Assembly: GCA_965208015.1 (NCBI GenBank)
Contig: OZ242309.1
Span: forward strand, 1,178,001 to 1,242,000
DNA: 64,000 nucleotides
Reading direction: 5' to 3'
Source of the DNA: Bin87 sp965208015
Lineage (GTDB): Bacteria; Chloroflexota; Dehalococcoidia; Lucifugimonadales; UBA3495
Part shown: piece by piece, positions 16,801 to 26,481 of the stretch
How positions within the stretch are numbered: the first letter of the stretch is position 1
How the letters are laid out: each line of letters starts with the position of its first letter
Notes under the pieces: model-generated
Database searches by the model: none
Told to the model about the DNA's origin: nothing
What the model saw: only the letters and a program-made list of their open reading frames with translations
Translations under genes and position numbers: made by a program

Positions 16801-18344
16801 CTTTCTCCTATCCGGTTGGATATGTTGGCCCAATCGTTATGCAGCGCGATGGCAACATCATTGAAGTCCGAAGGGTAAAGGCTGGATTCGTCCAACGTAA
16901 TTTCAACCACCTCTGAACCCCGCGGGCGGATCTTATTGCGGAACAGCCACACGCCCACCTGGTCGGCGGTCAGGGCGGCGTCGCTGACGGAAACGGTTGA
17001 CAACTCTTTGGGCGGCAGTTGCGAACGCTGTACCACGTTGGCGAGTTCTTCGAGAATCCACTCGCTGTGGGTGGTGATGATCACGCGGTAGCCCTGCTGC
17101 ACCAGCTTGGCCAACTGGCGCGTGAACTCAACTTGGGCCGCCGGGTGCAGGTGGGATTCTGGTTCTTCGATGATGAGGACATTGCCGGGCTGCACGAGGT
17201 GGCGGAGGTAGAGAACGACCGGGGCAAGCTCAGACACCATGGAAGAGGCGTGCATCAAGGGCAGGCCTTCTTTCCAGCGGTCGGGACGATAAGTGAATTG
17301 CGGATAGTTAATGAGTTCAGTCCGCTCGATACCCACTACGCCGCCGAGAATGTTCTCCTCAATCTGCTGGCCAATATCCAGGCTGACCTTTGGTCGCCGA
17401 TCTGTACCTTGCCAATCGGTACGCTGGTCAATCCGAATAAGTTGGCTGAGGAAATCGGACAAGACACCGGAAAGCAGGGGTGTCCGCGTTACGGGGCGCA
17501 GCCCGACCATCGGCGCGCTATCGACCACTGCACTGACGATCGCGCTGTGGGCATGCATTACACCGGTACGGTCGGCGGGGAGATAGAACGCCCGTAAACT
17601 GAGATCACCCACTACCTGACGCAGCACCAGATCCATCAGCGAACTGATCGACTCCAAATACCCGATGGGCCAAGCGTCCTCATCGTCAGATCGCCCCGAT
17701 ATTGCTTCCTCCATTCTCAGCAAGCCAAGACGCAAGTAAGATTGTTCCAGCCCAGCGGTACGAAAATGGACCTGGCTAGGAATTGCGGTTATGAACTTCG
17801 CTCTGCGCCCGTCAACGGACAATCTTTGCTCTAACACATCAGTATCACTAGGACCGTGGCGTCGGATTGCCACGAAAGCGCGTTCCGGGGAGCCTTTCCG
17901 TACCAGCGCATCAGTCGCATCTAACCCGAAGCACCGCAGCATTTCTGAGCTTATATTGCCTCCCAATTTGTCAAATTCCAAGCGTAGAAATTCGACAATG
18001 CCATCAGGCAACCCTAGCACCGCGCTCTCATCCTCACGCGACTGGATTATGTCAGCAACCGACCGGGCAAGTTGCGCAAAGGCGGCGGTGGCTTCTTCCG
18101 TACGTTCCGGGACTGTGCTTCCGATTTGCGACCTCCAGAGGCCGTACCGGAGCGGCCCAGGGGATTCACCTATGGCGCCGAACACCCGGTGCAAGGCATA
18201 CAGAAGTATGGCCAGGTAGGACTTGCCCGTGTTGCTGGGGCCGATGAGCACGGTCATCGGGCGCAGGTCAACCTTGGCGTGGACGATAGGGCCGAAGTCC
18301 TGAACCTCGATCTCGAGACGGTCTTGTTGGAGAGGGGCGTTCAT
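16797..18344 (-). CDS. AAA-family ATPase (AAA_15/AAA_21, OLD-like, no TOPRIM)
   Basis: A 515-residue ABC/SMC-type ATPase. Walker A is GPSNTGKS at residues 35-42, directly after an N-terminal strand pair typical of RecF/OLD-like ATPases. Walker B is LIIEEPESHLHP near 390-401, followed by the H-switch ITTHSEW near 423-429. The long middle (60-380) is the helical insert. The protein ends soon after the ATPase core, so it lacks the TOPRIM nuclease of OLD/Gabija GajA; nuclease activity would have to come from its neighbours. ATGA overlaps join it to genes on both sides. The chosen ATG sits inside this overlap; an in-frame upstream extension is unlikely. Confidence 0.9.
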   Translation of the reverse strand: MNAPLQQDRLEIEVQDFGPIVHAKVDLRPMTVLIGPSNTGKSYLAILLYALHRVFGAIGESPGPLRYGLWRSQIGSTVPERTEEATAAFAQLARSVADIIQSREDESAVLGLPDGIVEFLRLEFDKLGGNISSEMLRCFGLDATDALVRKGSPERAFVAIRRHGPSDTDVLEQRLSVDGRRAKFITAIPSQVHFRTAGLEQSYLRLGLLRMEEAISGRSDDEDAWPIGYLESISSLMDLVLRQVVGDLSLRAFYLPADRTGVMHAHSAIVSAVVDSAPMVGLRPVTRTPLLSGVLSDFLSQLIRIDQRTDWQGTDRRPKVSLDIGQQIEENILGGVVGIERTELINYPQFTYRPDRWKEGLPLMHASSMVSELAPVVLYLRHLVQPGNVLIIEEPESHLHPAAQVEFTRQLAKLVQQGYRVIITTHSEWILEELANVVQRSQLPPKELSTVSVSDAALTADQVGVWLFRNKIRPRGSEVVEITLDESSLYPSDFNDVAIALHNDWANISNRIGER

Positions 18345-18951
18345 TGCCGGTCTCCGCGTTCCATGGACTGCCGCCCTCGCCATCCTCGGCATAATTCGCT
18401 AACGGTGTAAAGATCGACCTCGCAGTGTTCGGCGAGCCGCGCGACGCTGTCATCGTAGCCAGTTCCAACGATTACCCTGGATGTAAAGTTGCCGGTTGGC
18501 ATATACCAGATATTTTCGATCATGGTCTGGAGTCCTCTTGGTTCCCATATCCGTTCTATTCCCCCACCCTCTTTACCGGAGTGGTGGACAAGGTGCCAAG
18601 TAAGGTCCTCCGCGCTCATTTCGCTTATGGCCAGAGCGTAACCCATAACTTGAGCGATGTCTTGCCGTTGGAGTTTGCGTGCCTTGAGCTCGTAAACCGT
18701 CGGGAAGCTGTCTCCCCAAACGACGTCTGGGTCAACGTGAAATCCAAGCTTGAAGGGTCGCTTACTCACCAAGCCAAACAGGTCCAAAACTCCCGATTCC
18801 ACCGGAAGTTGGCGGCCACAGAAAAACGGAGCGGGATCGAACAAATCGGGAACCACAATCAGCGCGATCTCAAGTTCCTCCTCGCTGAATCGGCCGGTTT
18901 CCAGCTTTCGGACTTGGCGAAACTTCTCGTCGTCTGATGCGGGCAAAGTAA

Positions 18952-18955
<4 letters not shown>
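18341..18955 (-). CDS. PD-(D/E)XK-like nuclease, RecB-type motif set
   Basis: A 204-residue protein. The core shows an N-terminal acidic helix (SEEELE, 24-29), Asp-58 in the strand GVLDLFGLV, Glu-89 and Lys-91 in the strand VYELKARK, and Gln-102/Tyr-106 in IAQVMGY. This D, ExK, QxxxY order is the RecB-like PD-(D/E)XK nuclease signature. A C-terminal segment of about 90 residues with several Trp and Cys is unassigned. It is coupled by ATGA overlaps to the EVE gene upstream and the ATPase gene downstream. Start at 18955 is set by the overlap. GC is lower than surrounding metabolic genes. Confidence 0.78.
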
Positions 18956-19431
<476 letters not shown>

Positions 19432-19472
19432 GGGGTCAACTCCGGTAATTTGGCAGTGGTTACTCCGACGAA

Positions 19473-19569
19473 AGGACAGCCGACTCCGTGCCTGACGCGG
19501 GGTTACGTCGCACTTGATACGGGGCCGGAGTCCAGCAGCGTTTCCTGGATTCCGGCTTTCGCCGGAATG
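19473..19569. repeat. Dispersed palindromic repeat, copy 3
   Basis: Contains the internal unit in inverted order (CGCACTTGATACGGGGCCGGA) and the right end CCTGGATTCCGGCTTTCGCCGGAATGAC. The left end is degenerate. It lies just upstream of the EVE operon in the 240 bp gap before the PII gene. Confidence 0.75.
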
Positions 19570-19630
19570 ACAAGAAGGGCGGGAATGACAGGGAGGGTGG
19601 GAGTGATGGGATGGGTGGAAATGACGAGAA
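19561..19630. repeat. Degenerate short tandem repeat of GGAATGAC units
   Basis: Behind copy 3 the terminal GGAATGACA is repeated with drift (GGAATGACAAGAAGGGC, GGGAATGACAGGGAGGG, TGGGAGTGATGGGA, TGGGTGGAAATGACGAG). This looks like slippage or repeated insertion at the end of the palindromic element. No coding capacity is supported. Confidence 0.6.
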
Positions 19631-19674
19631 GACAGAAATAGACGGGAAAGCCGGCACGGGAAGGCCGGAGTGCG

Positions 19675-20019
19675 CTATACGGCGTCGGAGCCGTGCTCGC
19701 CGGTGCGGATGCGGATTGCGTCGCCCACGGGGTAGATGAAAATCTTACCGTCGCCGGGGGCCCCAGTGATGGCGTTGGTGCGGATGACGTCCACCGCCTT
19801 GTCGGTGTCCTCGTCGTTGACCACTACCTCGACCTTTACTTTGGGCAGCATGTCGATGCGATAGGTTCCGAGACCGCGGGCTGCGGTGACCTCCACGCCC
19901 CCCTGGTTGCCTCGACCGGACACCTGGGTCGCAGTCAAGCCCACGATGCCGGCTTCGCTGAGAGCATCTTTAACAACGTCGAGACGTTCCGGTCGGAAGA
20001 TGGCTTCGATTTTATTCAT
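19675..20019 (-). CDS. glnB: PII-family nitrogen regulatory protein
   Basis: A 114-residue PII protein: MNKIEAIFRPERLDVVKDAL at the start, then the T-loop, LPKVKVEVVV and GDGKIFIYPV...IRIRTGE (the ATP-binding B- and C-loop regions). PII trimers sense 2-oxoglutarate and ATP/ADP and control nitrogen uptake or carbon enzymes. The uridylylation-site tyrosine (TYRID) and the Gln of the Q39 region (NQGG) are kept, but the T-loop seems about two residues longer than in E. coli GlnB and differs in sequence (GGVEVTAARGLG). No amtB or glnA adjoins it. ATG at 20019 is preferred to an upstream in-frame start. Confidence 0.93.
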   Translation of the reverse strand: MNKIEAIFRPERLDVVKDALSEAGIVGLTATQVSGRGNQGGVEVTAARGLGTYRIDMLPKVKVEVVVNDEDTDKAVDVIRTNAITGAPGDGKIFIYPVGDAIRIRTGEHGSDAV

Positions 20020-20100
20020 TGGGTTTGCACCTCGCTGCACTCAATTGTAATCGTTATGTCGCCTGACCCGCAGGCGGATCATAGGAGCAATGGAGCGCCA

Positions 20101-21732
20101 CTATCTCCGGATCTGGATGCCGGCGGCCTCGCGGTCGAAGCAACCCGAGATGAGGTCCTCGCGTTCCTGGCGGAGAACGTCTTTTCGGACCCGGAGACTT
20201 GGGGTCCGGGGAAGTTCGTCACGGATTTCGATATAGCGGGGGACCTTGAAATAGGCGAGTCGGTCGGCGCACCAATAGATGACGTCCTCGGGCTGAGGGG
20301 AAGCGCCGGGCCGAGGCGTGATGTAAGCCTTGACCTCGTCTTCGCCGAGCTCAGACGGGACTGCGATGATGGCGCAATCGAGGACGTGCTCGTGGCTCTT
20401 GATCACGTCCTCCACTTCCTGGGAGGAAATGTTCTCGCCGCGGCGGCGAATGACGTCCTTCTTGCGGTCGACGAAGTACAGGTAATTGTCGTCGTCGAGC
20501 CACCCAAGGTCGCCGGTGAAGAGCCAACCGTCGCGCAGGGAGGCGCCGGTCTCAGCCTCGTTGCGCCAGTAGCCGGCCATGGTGGCGGGGTTGCGGATGG
20601 TGATCTCGCCGGGCTGGCCGTTGGCGACGGGATTGCCGCCGTCGTCGACAATGCGAACAGTGTTTTCGAAGGCGGCGTCGGGATGCTTGCGAGGCTGCCC
20701 CGACGAGTTGGGACGGCGTTCGCCGCGAATGGCCTCAATGGTGCCGTAGCAGGTCTCGGTCATGCCGAAACCCACGATGATGTCGGTGCCGAAGCGCTGC
20801 TGGAACTCCGCGAGGAACTCGGGCGAAAAGGCGGGTGAGCCGTAGAACAGGCGGACGGTGTTGTCGGCGTCGTCGGGCTGCGGATCGTTCTTGGCCAGGA
20901 CGGGCATCATCATGCCGATGAAGTTAACGACGGTAGCACGGGCGTCGCGCACCTGATCCCAGAAACGCGAGGCGCTGAACCGGTCCTGCACGATCAGAGT
21001 GGCGCCGGAGGCCAACGTGCCCATGGTGCTGTAGTACTGGGCGTTGGCGTGGAAGTAAGGCAGGCAGGTGAAGAAGCGGTCGTCGGGCGTGGCCTGGGTC
21101 CACAGGGCGAAACCCTGACCGGCGGAGACGTACATCTGGTGGGTGACCTGGACGCCCTTGGGATTGCCGGTGGTGCCCGACGTGTACTGGAGCATGGAGA
21201 TATCGGCGGGCGCGACGGGCGGGAACTCGGTCATCTCAGGGGACCGGTCCAGCAGGTCGGAGTACCCGGTCCATCCGACCGGCGGAGCATCGTCACCCAC
21301 GAAGAGGCGATGACGGACACAGGGGGCGATGTCGGCAGCCTGGGTTGCCACGTCGAGCAGGCTCTCGTGGGCAACCAGGGCGGAAGCCTCCGCGTTGTTC
21401 AGGATGAAGGCCATTTCATCGCGCCGGTACGCCGTGTTGATGGTGACGGCGATGCCACCGATCAGCGCGAGGCCGAACCAAGTGTACAGGACCTCAGGAA
21501 CGTTGGGGAGGAACAGGCAAACTCGATCACCGTGACCGATGCCCAGGTCGCGGAACATGGTTGCTGCGGATCGGCAGCGGCGATAGAAATCGGCGTAGGT
21601 GATCTGCTGTCCGGCGATCTCCACGAAGATCTTGTCGGGATTGGACTGGACCACAATCTCCAGGAACTCACCCAGGGATTTTTCCCACGAGTGGCGATCA
21701 GACAGGGGGTCCAGACCAAGAATGTTGCTCAT
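20101..21732 (-). CDS. AMP-binding acyl-CoA synthetase (CaiC/long-chain-ligase-like)
   Basis: A 543-residue ANL-superfamily enzyme. It has the P-loop YTSGTTGNPKGVQ, the A5 motif GFGMTETCYG, the ATP-ribose motif GWLFTGDLGWLDDDNYLYFVDRKKD and the hinge RRRGENISSQEVEDVI, with a C-terminal lysine domain. Such ligases activate carboxylic acids via acyl-adenylate to CoA esters. Overall pattern is nearest to crotonobetaine/carnitine-CoA ligases and short- to medium-chain ligases. It would feed the CaiB, enoyl-CoA hydratase and thiolase enzymes elsewhere in the window. Confidence 0.93.
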   Translation of the reverse strand: MSNILGLDPLSDRHSWEKSLGEFLEIVVQSNPDKIFVEIAGQQITYADFYRRCRSAATMFRDLGIGHGDRVCLFLPNVPEVLYTWFGLALIGGIAVTINTAYRRDEMAFILNNAEASALVAHESLLDVATQAADIAPCVRHRLFVGDDAPPVGWTGYSDLLDRSPEMTEFPPVAPADISMLQYTSGTTGNPKGVQVTHQMYVSAGQGFALWTQATPDDRFFTCLPYFHANAQYYSTMGTLASGATLIVQDRFSASRFWDQVRDARATVVNFIGMMMPVLAKNDPQPDDADNTVRLFYGSPAFSPEFLAEFQQRFGTDIIVGFGMTETCYGTIEAIRGERRPNSSGQPRKHPDAAFENTVRIVDDGGNPVANGQPGEITIRNPATMAGYWRNEAETGASLRDGWLFTGDLGWLDDDNYLYFVDRKKDVIRRRGENISSQEVEDVIKSHEHVLDCAIIAVPSELGEDEVKAYITPRPGASPQPEDVIYWCADRLAYFKVPRYIEIRDELPRTPSLRVRKDVLRQEREDLISGCFDREAAGIQIRR

Positions 21733-21891
21733 AGGTCAACTCAGGTGCGGATCGCCGCAAACGTGCGGACGGCGACGGATTACGTAGGGCTCACGCTATC
21801 ACGCGAGTTGGGGGTGGTCAAGCGACGAAGTGTCCGTGCTAAAATTGCTCCGCACTCACCTGAGCAAACCACGTCAAATCGTACCCGAAGG

Positions 21892-22155
21892 ATGCTCAAA
21901 TTGCAGATAACCGGCAGGGGCGTTTGGATCGCCTTGACCTCCGCGATATTCTGGGCCGCATCGCTGGCGGCGATGCTCGCCGGCGGCTACGTGGTGGCGG
22001 TGGGCACCCCCTGTCTCTGCGCCGACGTAAATGGGTTCATGCTGGGTGGCGGCCTGGTCATCATCCTCATGGGCGCCGCGGTGCTGCTCTGGTCCAGGGA
22101 GCTGGCGCGCCTGGTAGTTGACCGGGTGAGCAGCCTAGCAACCCCGCAGAAATAA
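21892..22155 (+). CDS. Small two-helix membrane protein
   Basis: An 87-residue frame starting MLKLQITGRGVWIALTSAIF. It has two hydrophobic helices (about 12-37 and 49-67) joined by a loop with CLCADVNG and a charged C-terminal tail. The AAGG before the ATG is very close, so translation is uncertain. Divergent from the acyl-CoA ligase. No family recognised. Confidence 0.5.
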   Translation: MLKLQITGRGVWIALTSAIFWAASLAAMLAGGYVVAVGTPCLCADVNGFMLGGGLVIILMGAAVLLWSRELARLVVDRVSSLATPQK

Positions 22156-22311
22156 TCGCTGCCGCAGGAACCCGGGTAGCCGCGCGCCTGCCTCATTACA
22201 GCTGGAGACAGTCAGTCTCACGCCCGCGTGGAACGCCGCTACAAGGAGCGCTCCGAAGGCTAATTGGGAGTCGGGCTGTCCGTAGCCAACCCCTGTCAAG
22301 CCAACACCGGG

Positions 22312-23214
22312 CTAGAGTTGGCGCAGCTTGGGATCCAGGCGATCTCTGAGCCAGTCCCCAAACACGTTGAACGCGATCACGACCATGGTTATCGCGACGC
22401 CGGGGATGATGGAAATCCACCACGCGGTGGCGACTTTCGCCCGGCCGTCAGCGACCATCTGTCCCCATGATGGCGTGGGCGGTGGGATGCCGGCGCCGAG
22501 GAAGCTGAGCGATGCTTCGGTCAGGATGACCAGGCCGACGTGCAACGTTAACATGACCATGAAGGAATTGAAAACGTTGGGCATTATGTGAACGAACATG
22601 ATCCGGGTGCCGGAGCAACCATGGACGTGAGCCAGAGCGACAAAGTCATTGTCTTTGAGACCTAACACCTCGCCCCGCGTGACCCGGGCAAACCTCGCCC
22701 AGAGGATCAGGGTCACGGCAAGGACCACGGTCAGCAGTCCTTGCCCCATGGTCACTGCTAACAATAAAGCGAACAGAATTGTCGGGAAGGCAAGGGTGGC
22801 GTCCACCGCCCTCATAATAAACGTGTCCGTCTTGCCGCCGGCGTAACCCGACAGCAGGCCCAGGACACCGCCGATAGCGCCACCGGCCAGAAGGGCAGTG
22901 AATGCCACGATCAGGCTGACCCTGGCGCCATAGATCAAACGGCTGAGAATGTCACGACCCAGGATGTCGGTACCCAGCAGGTATTTGGCCTCGCCCTCTG
23001 CCTGCCAGGCCGGCGGCTTGAGCTTGTCGCGCAGGGACTGCTTGGTTGGTGAATGGGGCGCGATGAGCGGCGCGAATATGGCCGCGAATATCATGATCGC
23101 AATGATGACCACAGGTACCCAGGGCAGCCGCTTGAGTTCATACCTCAGCCGCTCCTGCCGTTCGCCCGATACTTCCAGTACCTGCACGCTGGTATCTACG
23201 CGGTCGCTGGCCAT
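22312..23214 (-). CDS. ABC transporter permease, DppC/OppC type
   Basis: A 300-residue inner-membrane permease with the N-terminal helix, LLGTDILGRDILSRLIYGARVSL and the EAA loop region (ALAHVHGCSGTRIMFVHIMPN). The C-terminal helix block ends GDWLRDRLDPKLRQL. These are the hallmarks of DppC/OppC subunits of dipeptide/oligopeptide or nickel importers. AGGAG precedes the ATG. It follows the DppB gene by 7 bp. No ATP-binding subunit gene is present in the window. Confidence 0.95.
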   Translation of the reverse strand: MASDRVDTSVQVLEVSGERQERLRYELKRLPWVPVVIIAIMIFAAIFAPLIAPHSPTKQSLRDKLKPPAWQAEGEAKYLLGTDILGRDILSRLIYGARVSLIVAFTALLAGGAIGGVLGLLSGYAGGKTDTFIMRAVDATLAFPTILFALLLAVTMGQGLLTVVLAVTLILWARFARVTRGEVLGLKDNDFVALAHVHGCSGTRIMFVHIMPNVFNSFMVMLTLHVGLVILTEASLSFLGAGIPPPTPSWGQMVADGRAKVATAWWISIIPGVAITMVVIAFNVFGDWLRDRLDPKLRQL

Positions 23215-23221
23215 ATCGCTC

Positions 23222-24139
23222 CTAGTCGTACCGAATCCTGGGGTTCACGTATGCGTACGTAATGTCGACCACCAAATTTACGCCCAGGATGATCACGGCG
23301 TCCAACAGGATCACCGCCTGCAGCAGCGGGAAGTCGCGTTGGGCCACAGCATCAATGGTGAGGCGTCCGATGCCCGGCCAGGCAAAGACCGTCTCGGTAA
23401 CGATAGCTCCGGTGACGAATCCGCCGACAAAGACACCGAAGAGCGTCAGCACCGGAATCAAGGCGTTGCGCAGGCAATGCTTCCAGAAGACCTTCCACTC
23501 CTGCAAGCCTTTGATCCGGGCGAGCTTGACGTACTCGGTATCCAGCACCTCGAGCATGCTTGACCGGATCAGGCGCATGATCCCGGCGATGGAGAACGTG
23601 CCCAGGGTAAACGCGGGCAGGATGTAGTGGGAGGGTCCGCCCATTCTCCCGGGTGGGAGAACGTCCAGCCACACGCTGAAGATGTAGATGCAGACGATGG
23701 CGATCCAGAAATTTGGGGTGGCCACGCCGAACACCGCGATGGCGCCGGCCACCTGATCGATCCAGGTGCCGCGTTTGACGGCCGCGATAACCCCCAATGG
23801 AATAGCAACTCCCACCGCAATAATCATGGACAGCGGCAGCAGCTTCAGCGTATTCGGAAGGCGCTCGAAGAAGAGCTCCGCCGCCGGCTTTTTGTAGACG
23901 AGTGAGTCCCCGAAGTCGCCGCGCACGATGCCGGTGAGGAAAACGAAGAGCTGAACGTGGTACGGGCGGTCGAGGCCCAGGTTCCGCTCAATGAACTGTC
24001 GCTCTTCCTCGGTGGCATCCTCTGGGACCATGAGGTCCGCCGGATTCCCGGTTGCCCGGGCGAGGGCGAACACGATCAGAGCGACTATGAAAAGCAGGAC
24101 AATGCCCTGCAAAAGCCGGTTGAGGATGTATTTTTGCAA
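23222..24139 (-). CDS. ABC transporter permease, DppB/OppB type
   Basis: A 305-residue permease with about six helices: first helix QKYILNRLLQGIVLLFIVAL, GNPADLMVP, 'NLGLDRPYHVQLFVFL', an EAA-loop 'YVKLARIKGLQEWKVFWKHC' and ending DITYAYVNPRIRYD. This is typical DppB/OppB. The start codon is TTG with GAGG eight bases upstream. It pairs with the next gene (DppC type) and the upstream substrate-binding lipoprotein to form an importer lacking a nearby ATPase. Confidence 0.95.
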   Translation of the reverse strand: MQKYILNRLLQGIVLLFIVALIVFALARATGNPADLMVPEDATEEERQFIERNLGLDRPYHVQLFVFLTGIVRGDFGDSLVYKKPAAELFFERLPNTLKLLPLSMIIAVGVAIPLGVIAAVKRGTWIDQVAGAIAVFGVATPNFWIAIVCIYIFSVWLDVLPPGRMGGPSHYILPAFTLGTFSIAGIMRLIRSSMLEVLDTEYVKLARIKGLQEWKVFWKHCLRNALIPVLTLFGVFVGGFVTGAIVTETVFAWPGIGRLTIDAVAQRDFPLLQAVILLDAVIILGVNLVVDITYAYVNPRIRYD

Positions 24140-24281
24140 ATCCCCGACCTCTAAGGAATGGTTAGCGCCGGGCCGCTCAGGCAGTTCCCGGCGCGATGAG
24201 TATGGATCGTCAAGGGTTGGTAGGTGCTTCGGGCTTGCGCCCGGCTATCGAAATGATCCCGATAACCGGGTGCATGGCCTC

Positions 24282-26156
24282 CTACTGCCAGGGATTCCCC
24301 TCGGCATGGGGGATGCGATGGAAGACATCCCCAAGCTCCCCGCGGCCGTAGATGCCCTGCCAGCGGCCCACGGTTTCCGGATTGGAGGCGTACAGGCTGA
24401 CACCCTGGACAATGGGGACGCCGATCCACTGGTCGGCCACCAGTTGGAGGATGGCATTGGTAGCCTCGGCTCGCTTGGCATCGTCGCGCTCGGAGATGGC
24501 GATCTCGTGGAGCCTCAAGTATTCCTCTCCCACCGGTGTCAGACTATCGCGATCGCCGAATGCCACGTGGTTGCTGTCGGGGTGGAAAGTGGACTGATAC
24601 CGAGGCACCGGCAACGGCCGGCCCGCGTTACGGTAGATGGTAACGGCTCCGTTGAAACCCTCACCCCATTCGTCGTGGCTCGGCCGCCGCGTCATGGGGC
24701 TGAACACGCCACCTTCAACGATTTTCAGGTCGGACTTGATGCCGATCTCTTCCCAGAAGCCGGTGACGGCCTGGCTGAGATCATTCATGTACGGCGTGCC
24801 GGAAAAGTTGGTGCTCCAGAAGGTGACTTCAAACCCGTCGGCATATCCGGCTTCAGCAAGCAGAGCTTTGGCGCGGTCCGGATCGTACACCAGGGCTTCT
24901 TCGCTCCACTTCTGCCAGCGAGGGACGTCCACGTCCACGCTGGTGGGGAAGGTGGCGAAGGGCATGGAGGGTCGTCCAAAACCATTCAGCGTGTAGTCGA
25001 TTATGTCCTGACGATTGATGGCCAGGGACATGGCCTGGCGAACCCGAATATCGCCGATGGGCAACTCCTGGGCCTCGGGCCAGTAGAGACCCCAGAACTG
25101 GTAGATGAACATGCCCACGCCTTCGATGACCGTGAGCTGTGCGCCGGCGGCTTCCACTTCAGGAGCGGACTCCGGCACCAGGTCGATGAGGTCAGCTTGG
25201 CCGGTGCGGACCATGGCCAGCTTGGTGCTCTCTTCGGGCACCAGCAGGAGGCTCAGGTTGGCATAGTGGGGGATGCCGCGGTGCGACTTGTCGAAGGCTT
25301 CGTACCGGAAGTAATCGCCCACGGAGTGCTCGGCGTACATCCAGGGACCGCTGCCTATCGGCTCGGCGCGGAAACCGTCGTCGCCCACGGATTCGATGTA
25401 ATCCTTGGGCATGATCTGGCCGCCCTGGAACACCGCCCGGGTCAGCAGGCTCCAGAAGTGAGGCTTGGGTCCGTCGGTGTGCATTCGCAGGGTCAGGTCA
25501 TCGACAACTTCGATGGCTTCCTCGGACGGCTGCCTGAGCTGCCGGTTGAGGCGGTTACCGTCGCCCACGACGCTTTCCTCATGGTACATGGTGCGCTCGA
25601 GGCTGAACTTCACGTCGTGCGCGTCCAGGACTTCGCCGTTGTGGAACACCAGGCCCGGCGCGATATTGAAAGTCCAGCTATTGCCGTCGGGGTCGATCCC
25701 CCATTCCTCCGCCACCCCGGGGCCGACGCCGCCGTACTGGGACTCGTAGTTGAACCCGAGGAGAGCGTCGTAAATGGGCGCCTGGTACTGAGCGTGACCG
25801 GCGCGGCCTTGCAGGATGGGGTCGGTGACCTGCGCACCGAGGTTTTCCAGGCTCACGGTCAATGTGCCCGTGGGGTCATCTTGCTGGCGAACCACGCCCA
25901 CAACCGGAGGAACCGGAGTGGCGACCACCAGCACTTCCTTGATTACCTCCACCTCTTTCTCAACCACGACCTCTTTTTCGACTTCCTTCTCGACCTCAAC
26001 CTGCTCGGTGACCACCTTTTCGACCTCGACCTGCTCGGTCACGACGCGGGTGACCTCGACGATCTGAGGCTCAGCAGGAGCCGCGGTTCCTCCGCAAGCC
26101 AAGACAAGCGCAAGGGACAACGCTAATGAACCGAGCCAGACTGACTTTAACGACAT
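24282..26156 (-). CDS. Family-5 extracellular solute-binding lipoprotein (peptide/nickel type)
   Basis: A 624-residue binding protein. A signal peptide ends in the lipobox LALVLAC, so Cys-21 is the likely lipid anchor. Residues 30-80 form a Val/Glu/Lys/Thr-rich stalk of repeated VTEQVEVEK-like units, predicted to be an extended or helical spacer. The binding domain then follows with family-5 landmarks (PIYDALLGFNY, GIDPDGNSWTFNIAPGLVFHNGEVLDAHDVKFSLERT, RQAMSLAINRQDIIDYTLNG). GGAGG precedes the ATG. It delivers ligand to the two permeases encoded downstream. Confidence 0.95.
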   Translation of the reverse strand: MSLKSVWLGSLALSLALVLACGGTAAPAEPQIVEVTRVVTEQVEVEKVVTEQVEVEKEVEKEVVVEKEVEVIKEVLVVATPVPPVVGVVRQQDDPTGTLTVSLENLGAQVTDPILQGRAGHAQYQAPIYDALLGFNYESQYGGVGPGVAEEWGIDPDGNSWTFNIAPGLVFHNGEVLDAHDVKFSLERTMYHEESVVGDGNRLNRQLRQPSEEAIEVVDDLTLRMHTDGPKPHFWSLLTRAVFQGGQIMPKDYIESVGDDGFRAEPIGSGPWMYAEHSVGDYFRYEAFDKSHRGIPHYANLSLLLVPEESTKLAMVRTGQADLIDLVPESAPEVEAAGAQLTVIEGVGMFIYQFWGLYWPEAQELPIGDIRVRQAMSLAINRQDIIDYTLNGFGRPSMPFATFPTSVDVDVPRWQKWSEEALVYDPDRAKALLAEAGYADGFEVTFWSTNFSGTPYMNDLSQAVTGFWEEIGIKSDLKIVEGGVFSPMTRRPSHDEWGEGFNGAVTIYRNAGRPLPVPRYQSTFHPDSNHVAFGDRDSLTPVGEEYLRLHEIAISERDDAKRAEATNAILQLVADQWIGVPIVQGVSLYASNPETVGRWQGIYGRGELGDVFHRIPHAEGNPWQ

Positions 26157-26481
26157 ACGCTACCTCCAACACCCAACGCTTGTGCGGCGCGTCGGGCACG
26201 CTAACGACGGACAATACACTCCTCAGGTGAGACAGTCAATATTTCGTCAAGCAACCCAACCAGGTCGCAACTATTCGATAAAGCCCGCAGGGACAATGGC
26301 GTCGCCCGGATATGGCGTGGGCGGGTACCGTGAGTTAGCATGGGACGGTAAAGTCAAAAGGAAAAGGACCACAGCCGCGAATTGACGCGGTCGTCTCAAT
26401 TGACAGCAAACGGAGCGGATTCTAGACTCTGCTGCCCATTTGCTACCCTACCTGCGTACTCGGCTGGAGCCGGTTAAGTTT
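26157..26481. other. Divergent intergenic region with promoter
   Basis: A 325 bp gap between the solute-binding lipoprotein gene (leftward) and the DUF35 gene (rightward). It holds one clear rightward promoter at 26400-26428 (listed separately). The 26160-26395 part holds no convincing gene, hairpin or tRNA. Confidence 0.6.
26400..26428 (+). promoter_or_regulatory. Sigma-70-type promoter for DUF35-thiolase genes
   Basis: TTGACA at 26400-26405, a 17-base spacer and TAGACT at 26423-26428. This is a near-consensus housekeeping promoter. It lies about 55 bases before the chosen ATG of the DUF35 gene, leaving a leader of roughly 45 bases. Confidence 0.65.

Noticed and set aside
16797..18344. Reading the AAA ATPase as a Gabija GajA or OLD nuclease
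   Set aside because: The protein ends soon after the ATPase core; no TOPRIM motif (E...DxD) follows, and no UvrD-like GajB adjoins.
23991..26126. 711-residue open frame opposite the solute-binding lipoprotein
   Set aside because: The minus-strand gene has signal peptide, lipobox and conserved family-5 motifs. The plus-strand frame is low-complexity Gly/His/Val and has no recognisable domain.
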